A stretch of DNA of 48,799 bases, from NCBI GenBank assembly GCA_021821365.1, contig JAKACN010000008.1, positions 1 through 48,799 on the forward strand, read 5' to 3'. This DNA comes from Pseudomonadota bacterium (GTDB lineage Bacteria > Pseudomonadota > Gammaproteobacteria > Burkholderiales > Burkholderiaceae_D). Positions 1-7,772 of the stretch are shown one piece after another. Both the position numbers and the translations under genes were made by a program. The notes below the pieces were generated by a model that was not told where the DNA came from, ran no database searches, and saw nothing but the letters and a program-made list of their open reading frames with translations. Numbering within the stretch: the first letter of the stretch is position 1; every line of letters starts with the position of its first letter.

Positions 1-489
1 TTCTCCGGCCTGATCCTGGCTGTGGCGCCGATCGACATCCAGATGCAGGACACCTATTACGTCGTGGCGCACTTCCACTACGTGCTGGTGGCCGGTTCGT
101 TGTTCGCCCTGTTCGCCGGCTTCTATTACTGGGGCCCGAAGTGGACCGGCCACATGTACAACGAGGCCCGCGGCAAGTTCCACTTCTGGGGTTCGATCAT
201 CACCTTCAACATCACCTTCTTCCCGATGCACTTCCTCGGCCTGGCCGGCATGCCGCGCCGCTATGCCGACTATCCGGCGCAGTTCACGGATTTCAACATG
301 ATTGCATCGATTGGCGCATTCGCCTTTGGCCTGATGCAGGTGTACTTCCTGTTCGCCGTGGTGCTCCCGGCAATCAAGGGTGGCCAGAAGGCGCCGGACA
401 AGCCTTGGGATGGCGCGGAAGGACTCGAGTGGACCGTGCCGAGCCCGGCACCGTTCCATACGTTTGAAGTACCGCCGACGGTCAAGTAA
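1..489 (+). CDS. ctaD: Cytochrome c oxidase subunit I, C-terminal part (truncated by window edge)
   Basis: This is the C-terminal end of the haem-copper oxidase catalytic subunit of aa3 cytochrome c oxidase, an inner-membrane protein that reduces O2 and pumps protons. The reading frame is open from base 1. It contains the subunit I signature QDTYYVVAHFHYVL, whose two histidines belong to the haem ligand region, then three hydrophobic segments and a short hydrophilic tail. The start and the copper-B site lie outside the window. It is followed by the small assembly peptide, ctaG and ctaE in the order usual for Burkholderiales. Identification is secure; only the N-terminus is missing. Confidence 0.97.
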   Translation, partial: FSGLILAVAPIDIQMQDTYYVVAHFHYVLVAGSLFALFAGFYYWGPKWTGHMYNEARGKFHFWGSIITFNITFFPMHFLGLAGMPRRYADYPAQFTDFNMIASIGAFAFGLMQVYFLFAVVLPAIKGGQKAPDKPWDGAEGLEWTVPSPAPFHTFEVPPTVK

Positions 490-495
490 GGGACT

Positions 496-513
496 GGCGG
501 GCGCAAGCCCGCC
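496..513 (+). repeat. Stable GCAA-tetraloop hairpin after ctaD
   Basis: Seven G+C-rich base pairs (GGCGGGC/GCCCGCC) close a GCAA loop just after the ctaD stop. No T run follows, so it looks like an mRNA-stabilising or processing hairpin between ctaD and the assembly genes rather than a terminator. The role is inferred. Confidence 0.5.
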
Positions 514-525
514 TCTCGGGAATTC

Positions 526-633
526 ATGTCTGATCCAAGAAAACCAAATAACGTCAGGACCGCCCTGATTCTGGCATCGATTGCATTGGCATTCTTTGTC
601 GGCATCTTTATCAAGCGGATCTGGCTAAGTTGA
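526..633 (+). CDS. Small cytochrome oxidase assembly membrane peptide (35 aa)
   Basis: A 35-codon frame begins MSDPRKPNNVRTALILAS and ends FIKRIWLS: a basic N-terminus, one transmembrane helix (about residues 12-30) and a basic C-terminus. It lies between ctaD and ctaG and its stop is one base from the ctaG start, so the two are probably translationally coupled. Burkholderiales genomes usually carry a tiny single-helix protein here, annotated as a cytochrome oxidase small assembly protein; the family assignment rests on position, length and topology. Automatic gene callers often miss it. Its molecular function is not known to me. Confidence 0.75.
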   Translation: MSDPRKPNNVRTALILASIALAFFVGIFIKRIWLS

Positions 634-634
634 A

Positions 635-1198
635 ATGAAACAGCAGAATCAATCCGGCCACGCCCGCAAACTGAATGTGCAGATGCTCGGCAAGCTGCTT
701 GTCATTGCAGTGATGATGTTCGGTTTTGGCTATGCATTGGTTCCGGTTTACAAGAAGATCTGCGAGATCACCGGTGTCAATGTTCTGACACAGCAAGATG
801 TTTCGGCGCAGCAAGCCGTAAACACGCAGGTCGACATGACTCGGACCATCACGGTGGAATTCGATGCGAATGCGCATGGCCCATGGCGGTTTCGGCCCAT
901 GGTGTCCAGCCTGCAGGTGCATCCCGGCGAGATGACCCAGGTGGTGTACGAAGTCGTGAACACACAGGCGCGCAGTATTGATGCCCAAGCGATTCCGAGC
1001 TATGCGCCGCAACAGGCTGCGGCGCACTTCAAGAAGGTGGAGTGCTTCTGCTTCAAGCAGCAGACACTCGGCCCGAATGAGGCGAAGCAAATGCCGGTCG
1101 TGTTTTACATCGATCCGGCATTGCCGAGAGATGTAAAGACGATTACCTTGTCCTATACCTTCTTCGAAGTGAGCGGGACGGGAAAGAAGGCGACATGA
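635..1198 (+). CDS. ctaG: Cytochrome c oxidase assembly protein CtaG (Cox11)
   Basis: CtaG/Cox11 delivers copper to the CuB site of subunit I. The 187-residue protein has a short cytoplasmic N-terminus, one membrane anchor (about residues 20-40, MLGKLLVIAVMMFGFGYALV) and a periplasmic beta domain containing the copper-binding motif ECFCFKQQTL, with the two cysteines of the CFCF signature. Length and motif are normal for the family. It starts one base after the small assembly peptide and is followed by a DUF2970 protein and ctaE, which supports one oxidase transcription unit. Confidence 0.97.
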   Translation: MKQQNQSGHARKLNVQMLGKLLVIAVMMFGFGYALVPVYKKICEITGVNVLTQQDVSAQQAVNTQVDMTRTITVEFDANAHGPWRFRPMVSSLQVHPGEMTQVVYEVVNTQARSIDAQAIPSYAPQQAAAHFKKVECFCFKQQTLGPNEAKQMPVVFYIDPALPRDVKTITLSYTFFEVSGTGKKAT

Positions 1199-1214
1199 CG
1201 CAGCGAGTAATTCG

Positions 1215-1430
1215 ATGGATGAGTTGAAAGAGACGGCGCAACGCAAGGCCTCTTTTGGAAAAACAATGAAGGCGGTGTTCTGGTCGTTTTTCGGAATCCG
1301 GAAGAAAAGCGACTATGAGAAGGATGCGCAGCAGCTCAACCCGGTGCACGTGATCATCGCCGGCCTGATTGGAGCCATTATTTTTGTCGTGACGCTGATA
1401 CTTGTCGTCAAGAGCGTCGTCGGAAAGTAA
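1215..1430 (+). CDS. DUF2970 single-helix membrane protein
   Basis: A 71-residue protein with a hydrophilic N-terminal half, including AVFWSFFGIRKKSDYEKD, and one C-terminal transmembrane helix (about residues 46-67). The wording matches the DUF2970 family, found beside ctaG and ctaE in betaproteobacteria. The position inside the oxidase cluster suggests a role in assembly or stability of the complex, but no biochemical function is established to my knowledge. Confidence 0.88.
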   Translation: MDELKETAQRKASFGKTMKAVFWSFFGIRKKSDYEKDAQQLNPVHVIIAGLIGAIIFVVTLILVVKSVVGK

Positions 1431-1459
1431 CTATTTAAAATTTGTATTGGGAGATGGAG

Positions 1460-2320
1460 ATGAATGCTCATCAGCAAGGCAAGGCGCCTTATTACTTCGT
1501 ACCTGGCCCGTCCAAATGGCCGGTGCTGGCCGGAGCATCCCTGCTGTTGACCATGCTCGGCGCTTCGGCGTGGGTCAATGGCTACGGACTCGGACCGTAC
1601 GCGAATATCGCCGGCATTCTGGCGCTGATCGTGGTCCTCTATAACTGGTTCGGCGATGCAATTCGTGAATCCGAAGGCGGCCTGTACAGCAACCGGATCG
1701 ACGTTTCCTATCGGTGGAGCATGAGCTGGTTCATCTTCTCCGAAGTCATGTTCTTCGCCAGCTTTTTCGGAGCGCTGTTTTACGCGCGCAGCATCACGCT
1801 TCCATGGTTGGCCGATCTCGACCACAAGATCCTGTGGCCGGACTTTGCCGGGCAATGGGGCAACACGCCGGGCGGCACGATTGAGCCCTTCACCAAGATG
1901 GGACCGTTTCCGATCCCGACCATCAACACCGCTCTGCTGCTGAGCTCCGGCGTGACCTTGACGATCGCGCATCATGCATTGCGTGCCGGCGAGCGTGGCA
2001 AGACGGCATTCTGGTTGTTTCTGACGATTGCGCTGGGTGCAACCTTCATGGGCTTCCAGGCCTATGAATACATCCACGCCTACCATGAACTGAACCTGAA
2101 GCTTACCTCCGGCATTTACGGCTCGACCTTCTTCATGCTGACCGGTTTTTACGGTTTTCACGTGACTTTTGTCGCGATCATGCTGGCAGTGGTATTGGTT
2201 CGCTTGATGAAAGGGCACTTCACGCCGGACCATCACTTCGCGTTCGAGGGTGCTGCCTGGTACTGGCACTTCGTCGACGTGGTGTGGCTTGGCCTGTACG
2301 TGGTCGTCTACTGGCTCTGA
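1460..2320 (+). CDS. ctaE: Cytochrome c oxidase subunit III
   Basis: Subunit III of the aa3 oxidase, an integral membrane protein that supports proton uptake and stabilises the catalytic subunits. The chosen ATG gives 286 residues beginning MNAHQQGKAPYYFVPGPSKW, typical for bacterial Cox3; a GGGAG element lies six bases upstream. In-frame TTG (1442) and ATG (1454) alternatives exist but fit the ribosome-binding site less well. About seven helices are visible. Conserved wording includes SEVMFFASFFGALF, GFQAYEY and the C-terminal WYWHFVDVVWL. A strong terminator follows. Confidence 0.96.
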   Translation: MNAHQQGKAPYYFVPGPSKWPVLAGASLLLTMLGASAWVNGYGLGPYANIAGILALIVVLYNWFGDAIRESEGGLYSNRIDVSYRWSMSWFIFSEVMFFASFFGALFYARSITLPWLADLDHKILWPDFAGQWGNTPGGTIEPFTKMGPFPIPTINTALLLSSGVTLTIAHHALRAGERGKTAFWLFLTIALGATFMGFQAYEYIHAYHELNLKLTSGIYGSTFFMLTGFYGFHVTFVAIMLAVVLVRLMKGHFTPDHHFAFEGAAWYWHFVDVVWLGLYVVVYWL

Positions 2321-2344
2321 GCTTGCGATTACAGCAATAAAAAG

Positions 2345-2371
2345 AAAGCCGCACATCCGTGCGGCTTTTTT
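2345..2371. terminator. Bidirectional rho-independent terminator after ctaE
   Basis: AAAGCCGCAC and GTGCGGCTTT form a ten-pair stem around ATCC, followed by a T run on the plus strand and preceded by an A run that serves the minus strand. It separates ctaE from the convergent twin-transmembrane gene. Confidence 0.93.
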
Positions 2372-2380
2372 ACTCGGGCG

Positions 2381-2581
2381 TTATCGAAGTCCGGTCGGCT
2401 GTATCCAGCCCTGGCTGTAGGCGAACAGAATCAGGACGAACAAGGCAATTGAGAAGCCGACGCGAAATGCCAGCGCCTGCACAGTCCGATTGCTTTTGCC
2501 TTTGTCGCGCATCAGGAAAACGAGCGCCGAACCGAGACTGGCGAGAATGAGTATGAAAGCTATGGCTACGATAATCTTCAT
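2381..2581 (-). CDS. Twin transmembrane protein (DUF2909 type)
   Basis: A 66-residue protein of two membrane helices joined by a basic loop: helix 1 about residues 3-24, loop RDKGKSNR, helix 2 about residues 40-58. It fits the DUF2909 twin-transmembrane family that commonly sits opposite SURF1 in betaproteobacterial oxidase clusters. It is transcribed toward ctaE and diverges from the SURF1 gene, sharing about 70 bases of intergenic DNA. Function is unknown; the location suggests a link to oxidase biogenesis. Confidence 0.82.
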   Translation of the reverse strand: MKIIVAIAFILILASLGSALVFLMRDKGKSNRTVQALAFRVGFSIALFVLILFAYSQGWIQPTGLR

Positions 2582-2653
2582 GAATGCAATGTCCTTGCGA
2601 ATCAGGCGCGACTGCCTGTGATAATAGGCGGAATGATTTAACGAGACATTGTA

Positions 2654-3367
2654 ATGCCAATCAAATTCCGGTTTCGCTGGATTCCGTTTGTCGCGGCAAT
2701 CATCGCTGCATCAGTTGGCATCGCCTTGGGCCAATGGCAAACGCGGCGCGCGCATGAGAAGGAAGCTATCGAAGCCATGCTGGAGGAGCGCGGCTCAGCG
2801 CCGCCGGTTTCGGTGGATGGCATTGCACGAACGCCGAAAGAGGTCGAGTATCGCAAGATCATGGTCCGCGGGGAGTTCGTGCCTGGCTGGACCGTCTACC
2901 TGGATAATCGCCCCTACGAAGGCGCGGCCGGATTTTATGTTCTTGTGCCGCTGAAGATTGCGGGTACGAATCTTCACGTGCTGGTGGCGCGCGGCTGGGT
3001 CAGGCGCGATCCTGCTGATCGGGCTAAACTCCCGCAAATCAGGACGCCGGCTGGTGTCGTCGAGTTGCAGGGAATCGCCGTACGCGGTCCGGGTCACGTG
3101 CTTCAAATCGGCTCGCCGGATTTGCTCCGGCCCGGTGCGATCGTACAGAACGTGAGCGTTGGCGAGTTTGCGCAAGCAAGCAAGCTTGCGATGCAGCCCT
3201 TCGTCATGGAGCAGTTGAACGACACGCAGGATGGTCTGGTGCGCGACTGGCCACGACCTTCGCTGGGTGTGGAAATGCATCGCGGCTACGCCTTTCAATG
3301 GTATGCGCTGGCCGCGACGGCGCTGGCATTTTTTGTGGTGACAGGATTCAGACGTGGAAAAGAATAA
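2654..3367 (+). CDS. SURF1 family cytochrome oxidase biogenesis protein
   Basis: SURF1 proteins help insert haem a into subunit I. The 237-residue product has the family topology: an N-terminal helix (about residues 8-24) followed by GQWQTRRAHEKE, a periplasmic domain with WTVYLDNRPYEGAAGFYVL and VARGWVRRD, and a C-terminal helix (about 213-230) preceded by HRGYAFQWYALA. Its 3' end overlaps the next gene by 14 bases, so the pair is probably co-translated. It opens the ctaA-ctaB haem A synthesis operon. Confidence 0.95.
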   Translation: MPIKFRFRWIPFVAAIIAASVGIALGQWQTRRAHEKEAIEAMLEERGSAPPVSVDGIARTPKEVEYRKIMVRGEFVPGWTVYLDNRPYEGAAGFYVLVPLKIAGTNLHVLVARGWVRRDPADRAKLPQIRTPAGVVELQGIAVRGPGHVLQIGSPDLLRPGAIVQNVSVGEFAQASKLAMQPFVMEQLNDTQDGLVRDWPRPSLGVEMHRGYAFQWYALAATALAFFVVTGFRRGKE

Positions 3368-3944
3368 GCAGCGACATCGGGGAAACTGGAAACTGTTTGC
3401 GATCCTTGCGGTATGTATTGCTCCTGTGGTTGCATCTTACCTGGCGTATTACGTCATCAAGCCGCAGGGGCGTACCAACTACGGCGCCCTGATTGACTCT
3501 CGCGACTATCCGATGCCGTCGCTCGGCGCGACCATGCTGGATGGCAAACCGGCTTCGCTGGATGCCTACAAGGGGAAATGGATCATGCTGCAAATCAGCA
3601 ATGCCAAGTGCAATGCCTCCTGCCAGAAGAAGCTGTATGACATGCGCCAGCTGCGGCTGGCGCAAGGAAAGGATATGGACCGCATCGAGCGCATCTGGCT
3701 GATTACGGATGACAAGCCGCTCGAGACGATCCTCATGCGCGAGTACGATGGGACGCATTTGCTACGGGTCAAGGCGGACGCGCTAAAATCCTGGCTGCCG
3801 GCCGAGGCCGGTACGACGTCGGCGGATCATATCTACATGATCGATCCACTTGGAAACCTGATGATGCGCTTTCCCAAGGATGCCGATCCCAACAAGATCA
3901 AGAAAGACCTGGCGAAGCTGCTCAAGGCGTCGCGCATAGGATAG
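3354..3944 (+). CDS. Membrane-anchored Sco-like thioredoxin-fold protein
   Basis: A 196-residue protein with one N-terminal membrane helix (about residues 13-35) and a periplasmic domain resembling Sco/thioredoxin folds. It keeps a C-x3-C pair (Cys86 and Cys90 in AKCNASCQ) and a later histidine (His159 in ADHIYMIDPLGNL), the three ligands expected of a Sco copper site. The start is a GTG overlapping the SURF1 stop. Annotation pipelines often leave this family hypothetical. The location between SURF1 and ctaA supports a role in copper or thiol handling during oxidase assembly; metal binding is inferred from the residues, not demonstrated. Confidence 0.8.
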   Translation: MEKNKQRHRGNWKLFAILAVCIAPVVASYLAYYVIKPQGRTNYGALIDSRDYPMPSLGATMLDGKPASLDAYKGKWIMLQISNAKCNASCQKKLYDMRQLRLAQGKDMDRIERIWLITDDKPLETILMREYDGTHLLRVKADALKSWLPAEAGTTSADHIYMIDPLGNLMMRFPKDADPNKIKKDLAKLLKASRIG

Positions 3945-3950
3945 ATCCTT

Positions 3951-5063
3951 ATGCTGATACAACTCGCGATCATGGGTGTGCTGGCGGCGTGCCTTCCGCT
4001 GACTGTCGTCTGGGTTTCCAGCGACAGCGACAAGTACCGGAAGCTTGTCTGGGTGACGGCGTTCCTCACCTTCGACCTCATCATGTTCGGTGCATTTACC
4101 CGGCTCACGGATTCCGGCCTGGGCTGTCCCGACTGGCCAGGCTGTTATGGACATGCCAACCCGCTTCAGGCTCATGAACACATCAGCGCTGCGCAAGCAG
4201 CAATGCCCACCGGGCCGGTGAGCGTCATGAAAGCGTGGATAGAAATGATCCATCGTTATGTGGCCATGGGCGTCGGCGTGCTGATCGTGTCCACGATGCT
4301 GATTGCGTGGCGCAGGTGGCTGAAGTCGAAGCGGCAGGACACGCGCTTTTTACCCTGGCTGCCAACCGGGCTGCTCGGCTTTGTATGCCTGCAGGGGGCG
4401 TTTGGCGCATGGACGGTGACGATGAAATTGCAGCCGGTCATCGTAACGACACATCTCCTGCTCGGCATATCGTTGCTGGCACTTCTTTCGTGGCTCGGAA
4501 CCCGGCAGAATGAGCGTGTTCTGGTCTCTCCATCGGCCTCCGCCTTGCGTGCGCCGGCGGCCATTGGGTTGGCATTGCTGTTCGTGCAAATCGCGCTCGG
4601 CGGCTGGGTCAGCACCAATTATGCTGCCTTGGCCTGCAGCGATTTTCCCTTATGCCATGGCACTTTATTGCCGGAAATGGATTTCGCCAATGGATTTACG
4701 CTGTGGCGTGATCTCGGCAAGACCGCGTCCGGGGAATTCCTGCCATTCCCCGCACTGACGGCAATCCACTGGACGCACCGCGCATTCGCCTTCGTGGTGG
4801 TCGCCTATGTGGTCTGGCTGGCATCAAAGGCCATCCGGACCGAGGGGCTGCGGAAGACCGGCCACTGGCTGCTGGCGGCGGTGCTGGTGCAATTCATCAC
4901 CGGCATGTCGACCATTTTCCTGGACTGGCCGCTTGCGCTGGCGGTCCTTCATAACGGTGGCGCGGCGTTCCTGGCGCTGATGCTCACCATGTTAAACTTT
5001 GAGGTTCGAACGGCGGCGCAAGCGGCGCCGGATCGAACCGCAACGCGGTTCTCGGCCGCCTGA
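3951..5063 (+). CDS. ctaA: Haem A synthase CtaA (Cox15)
   Basis: CtaA oxidises the C8 methyl group of haem O to a formyl group, giving haem A. The 370-residue polytopic protein has about eight helices and the family hallmarks GAFTRLTDSGLGCPDWPGCYG near residue 47, HRYVAMGVG, VTTHLLLG and IHWTHRAFAFVV, which supply the haem-ligating histidines. It is followed ten bases later by ctaB, which makes its substrate, so the two steps of haem A synthesis are encoded together. Confidence 0.96.
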   Translation: MLIQLAIMGVLAACLPLTVVWVSSDSDKYRKLVWVTAFLTFDLIMFGAFTRLTDSGLGCPDWPGCYGHANPLQAHEHISAAQAAMPTGPVSVMKAWIEMIHRYVAMGVGVLIVSTMLIAWRRWLKSKRQDTRFLPWLPTGLLGFVCLQGAFGAWTVTMKLQPVIVTTHLLLGISLLALLSWLGTRQNERVLVSPSASALRAPAAIGLALLFVQIALGGWVSTNYAALACSDFPLCHGTLLPEMDFANGFTLWRDLGKTASGEFLPFPALTAIHWTHRAFAFVVVAYVVWLASKAIRTEGLRKTGHWLLAAVLVQFITGMSTIFLDWPLALAVLHNGGAAFLALMLTMLNFEVRTAAQAAPDRTATRFSAA

Positions 5064-5072
5064 GGAACGATT

Positions 5073-5957
5073 GTGAATACGCTGACCGTCCATCCGAATC
5101 GCCTCGCCCAGTACTGGGCATTGACCAAGCCGCGCGTAACCCAGCTCGCCGTGTTTTGCGCTGTGATCGGCATGTTCCTGGCGACGCCCGATCTACCGGA
5201 CTGGCGGGTGGTGGTGGCGGGAACCATCGGCATCTGGCTGCTCGCCGGCGCCGCATTCGCGGTCAATTGCCTGGTAGAGCGCGAGATCGATTCACGCATG
5301 GCACGCACTGCGCGCCGCCCTTTGGCGCGGGGCGAAATTTCCGCAATGCAAACCCTTGTGTTTTCCGGTGTCATTGGTGGCATGGGCATGTGGGTGCTGT
5401 TCAATTTCGTCAACCCGCTCACCATGTGGCTGACCTTTGCGACTTTCGTGGGATATGCCGTCATTTACACCATGTTGCTCAAGCCCGCGACGCCGCAGAA
5501 CATCGTGATCGGCGGCTTGTCCGGCGCAATGCCGCCGGCGCTAGGATGGGCTGCCGTAGCCAACGACGTTCCGATGCAGGCCTGGATTCTCGTACTGATC
5601 ATTTTCGTCTGGACGCCACCGCATTTCTGGGCGCTCGCGCTCTATCGCCGGGACGACTACGCGAAATCGGGGCTGCCGATGCTGCCGGTGACGCATGGAC
5701 TGCAGTTCACGCAGTTCCATATCTGGCTCTATACGATCGTGCTGGTGGCCACGACCATGCTGCCATACGCGGTGCACATGAGCGGCCTGATTTATCTGGC
5801 CAGCGCTGCCGTGCTCGGCGCGATCTTCCTCTGGTATGCATGGCGGATCTATCGTCATTACAATGACCTTGTCGCGCGCAAGACTTTCGCTTATTCCATC
5901 GTCTACCTGTCGCTGTTGTTCGCTGCGCTGCTGGCCGATCACTACATCAAAATCTGA
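5073..5957 (+). CDS. ctaB: Protohaem IX farnesyltransferase (haem O synthase)
   Basis: CtaB attaches a farnesyl group to protohaem to give haem O in the inner membrane. The 294-residue UbiA-type prenyltransferase has about nine helices, the first Asp-rich motif [20 protein letters not shown] (about residues 67-86), and the second conserved region around [20 protein letters not shown]. The start is GTG, read as [21 protein letters not shown], with an AGGA element upstream. It is tightly spaced between ctaA and the SCO gene. Confidence 0.97.
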   Translation: MNTLTVHPNRLAQYWALTKPRVTQLAVFCAVIGMFLATPDLPDWRVVVAGTIGIWLLAGAAFAVNCLVEREIDSRMARTARRPLARGEISAMQTLVFSGVIGGMGMWVLFNFVNPLTMWLTFATFVGYAVIYTMLLKPATPQNIVIGGLSGAMPPALGWAAVANDVPMQAWILVLIIFVWTPPHFWALALYRRDDYAKSGLPMLPVTHGLQFTQFHIWLYTIVLVATTMLPYAVHMSGLIYLASAAVLGAIFLWYAWRIYRHYNDLVARKTFAYSIVYLSLLFAALLADHYIKI

Positions 5958-5960
5958 ATC

Positions 5961-6599
5961 ATGCGTTTTCTATCTCTGCTGCGTTTGTTGTCCTTTGCCT
6001 TGATTGCATCTGCGCTATCGCTTGCCGGATGCGACCGGCAGGCCGGGGGAGGGCAGGCCGTCGCGCCTGCGGGAAAGACGGCGTTCAAGAATACCGATGT
6101 GACCGGCCTCGACTACGCAAAGGATTTCGCGCTGCCGGATTTCAACGGCAAGATACGCACGCTTGCCGATTTCAAGGGCAAGGCGGTCGTAGTATTTTTC
6201 GGGTATACGCAATGTCCGGATGTGTGTCCGACCACCATGTCCGAGATGGCAAACGTAATGCAGCAGCTCGGGCCCCTGGCGGACAAGGTGCAGGTCTTGT
6301 TCATTTCGGTTGATCCCGAGCGGGACACGCCGGAACTGCTCGCCAAGTATGTTCCCGCATTCGATCCTCGCTTCCTCGGGCTGGTCGGGGACAAGGCGGC
6401 CACGGAAAAAGTCGCGAAGGAATTCCGGGTGTTCTACCAGAAGGTGCCGGGCAAGGAGCCGGGCAGCTACACGATGGACCACACGGCGGGCAGCTATGTT
6501 TTCGATCCGCAGGGGCGGTTGCGCCTCTTTATCCGGCATGGACAGGGGGCGGAGCCTGTTGCGCATGACCTGAAACTGCTGTTATCCGGAGACAGCTGA
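5961..6599 (+). CDS. SCO family copper chaperone lipoprotein
   Basis: SCO proteins mature the binuclear CuA centre of subunit II. The 212-residue precursor has a lipoprotein signal with lipobox LAGC (Cys24), the copper motif YTQCPDVCP (Cys85, Cys89) and the distal ligand His174 in YTMDHTAGSYVFDPQG. Length and motifs are standard. It is the last gene of the oxidase assembly operon and is followed by a bidirectional terminator. It is distinct from the more divergent Sco-like protein encoded before ctaA. Confidence 0.95.
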   Translation: MRFLSLLRLLSFALIASALSLAGCDRQAGGGQAVAPAGKTAFKNTDVTGLDYAKDFALPDFNGKIRTLADFKGKAVVVFFGYTQCPDVCPTTMSEMANVMQQLGPLADKVQVLFISVDPERDTPELLAKYVPAFDPRFLGLVGDKAATEKVAKEFRVFYQKVPGKEPGSYTMDHTAGSYVFDPQGRLRLFIRHGQGAEPVAHDLKLLLSGDS

Positions 6600-6611
6600 T
6601 TTCCGAAAAAG

Positions 6612-6641
6612 AAAAAGGCGCTCGACTTGAGCGCCTTTTTT
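6612..6641. terminator. Bidirectional terminator between SCO gene and rpoH
   Basis: AAAAAGGCGCTC and GAGCGCCTTTTT flank a short loop. The hairpin has a T run on the plus strand and an A run on the other side, so it can end both the cta operon and the convergent rpoH transcript. Confidence 0.93.
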
Positions 6642-6657
6642 GTTGGCAATCGCCAGC

Positions 6658-7548
6658 TTACGCGTACGTAGCCAGCGTGCCTTTCATTTTCTTCAATGCT
6701 GCGCTTTCGATCTGGCGAATGCGTTCTGCCGACACGCCGAACTCGTCCGCGAGTTCATGCAGTGTAGCGCCGGAACCGTCGTCGTTGGCCAGCCAGCGCG
6801 CCTCGACGATGCGACGCGAACGCGGGTCGAGCGATCCGAGCGCATGTTCAAGTCCTTCGGACTGCAGGCGATCATACTGTCTCGCTTCCAGCGCCTTTGT
6901 CGGTTCGCCGGCATCGGATGCCAGGTAGGCAATCGGCGCAAACTTGTCCTCTTCGTCATCGCTCGGCGCGTCCAGTGCAATGTCGTGGCCCGACATGCGC
7001 ATTTCCATCTCGATCACTTCCTCGCGCTTCACATTGAGCGACCTCGCCAGATCGTCGACTTGCGTCGGCGTCATGGCATCAAGGCTCTCCTTGTGGCTGC
7101 GCAAGTTGAAGAACAGCTTGCGCTGAGCCTTGGTCGTTGCGACCTTGACCAAGCGCCAGTTCTTCAGGATGTATTCATGGATTTCCGCCTTGATCCAGTG
7201 CATCGCATACGATACAAGGCGGACACCCTGATCCGGATCGAAGCGCTTGACGGCCTTCATCAGGCCGATATTGCCTTCCTGAATCAAGTCCGCGTGTGGC
7301 AGTCCGTAGCCGAGGTAACCGCGGGCAATCGATACCACCAGGCGCAAATGCGACATCACCAGTTTTTGCGCCGCACCGAGGTCGTTCTTGTCACGCAAGC
7401 GACGGGCGAGCGAACTCTCTTCCTCATGGGTCAGCATGGGAATGCGATTGACGGCAGAGATATACGCTTCGATGTTGCCGAGGCTGCCCGAAAAGCCGAG
7501 CGCCAAGGCCTGATTGCCAACAGGAACCAATGCAGACTGTGATTTCAT
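6658..7548 (-). CDS. rpoH: Heat-shock sigma factor sigma-32
   Basis: RpoH directs RNA polymerase to heat-shock promoters. The 296-residue protein beginning MKSQSALVPVG has sigma region 2 (DLIQEGNIGLMKAVKRFDP), the RpoH-specific box QRKLFFNLR, and region 4 with its helix-turn-helix (LADEFGVSAERIRQIE). The frame continues upstream to 7653, but the start at 7548 has AAGGAG six bases before it and matches the family. It lies downstream of ftsYEX, as in E. coli. A perfect CIRCE operator about 65 bases upstream of the start codon predicts HrcA repression. Confidence 0.97.
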   Translation of the reverse strand: MKSQSALVPVGNQALALGFSGSLGNIEAYISAVNRIPMLTHEEESSLARRLRDKNDLGAAQKLVMSHLRLVVSIARGYLGYGLPHADLIQEGNIGLMKAVKRFDPDQGVRLVSYAMHWIKAEIHEYILKNWRLVKVATTKAQRKLFFNLRSHKESLDAMTPTQVDDLARSLNVKREEVIEMEMRMSGHDIALDAPSDDEEDKFAPIAYLASDAGEPTKALEARQYDRLQSEGLEHALGSLDPRSRRIVEARWLANDDGSGATLHELADEFGVSAERIRQIESAALKKMKGTLATYA

Positions 7549-7613
7549 TCTTTCTCCTTGCCTCCTAATAGAGGCGGACCATGGAATGAACCGGTCTACC
7601 TCTCGCAAATATA

Positions 7614-7640
7614 TTAGCACTCTATTGCGGTGAGTGCTAA
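7614..7640 (-). promoter_or_regulatory. CIRCE operator (HrcA binding site) upstream of rpoH
   Basis: The arms TTAGCACTC and GAGTGCTAA are perfect inverted repeats separated by exactly nine bases, the consensus CIRCE architecture recognised by the heat-labile repressor HrcA. The element lies in the rpoH 5' region and overlaps a possible sigma-70 promoter on the minus strand (TTAGCA, 18 bases, TAATAT), so bound HrcA could block rpoH transcription. HrcA itself is not in the window. The remaining DNA to ftsX (7641-7772) is A+T-rich and shows no gene. Confidence 0.93.
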
Positions 7641-7772
7641 TCAGCCATGCCAAAGAAATCGAAAAATTCTATTGAATTTTATATTTCAATTGGAAATTCC
7701 TGAATTAGAGTGGAGAACGCATGATAAGTTGCGAAAGCTCAAAGGGATTTGCGGAATTTTTGTGGGAGCACG

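Noticed and set aside
1313..2356. Long minus-strand open frame opposite ctaE
   Set aside because: Shadow of ctaE in high-G+C DNA; the protein is rich in Arg/His/Gln, with no domain or ribosome-binding site.
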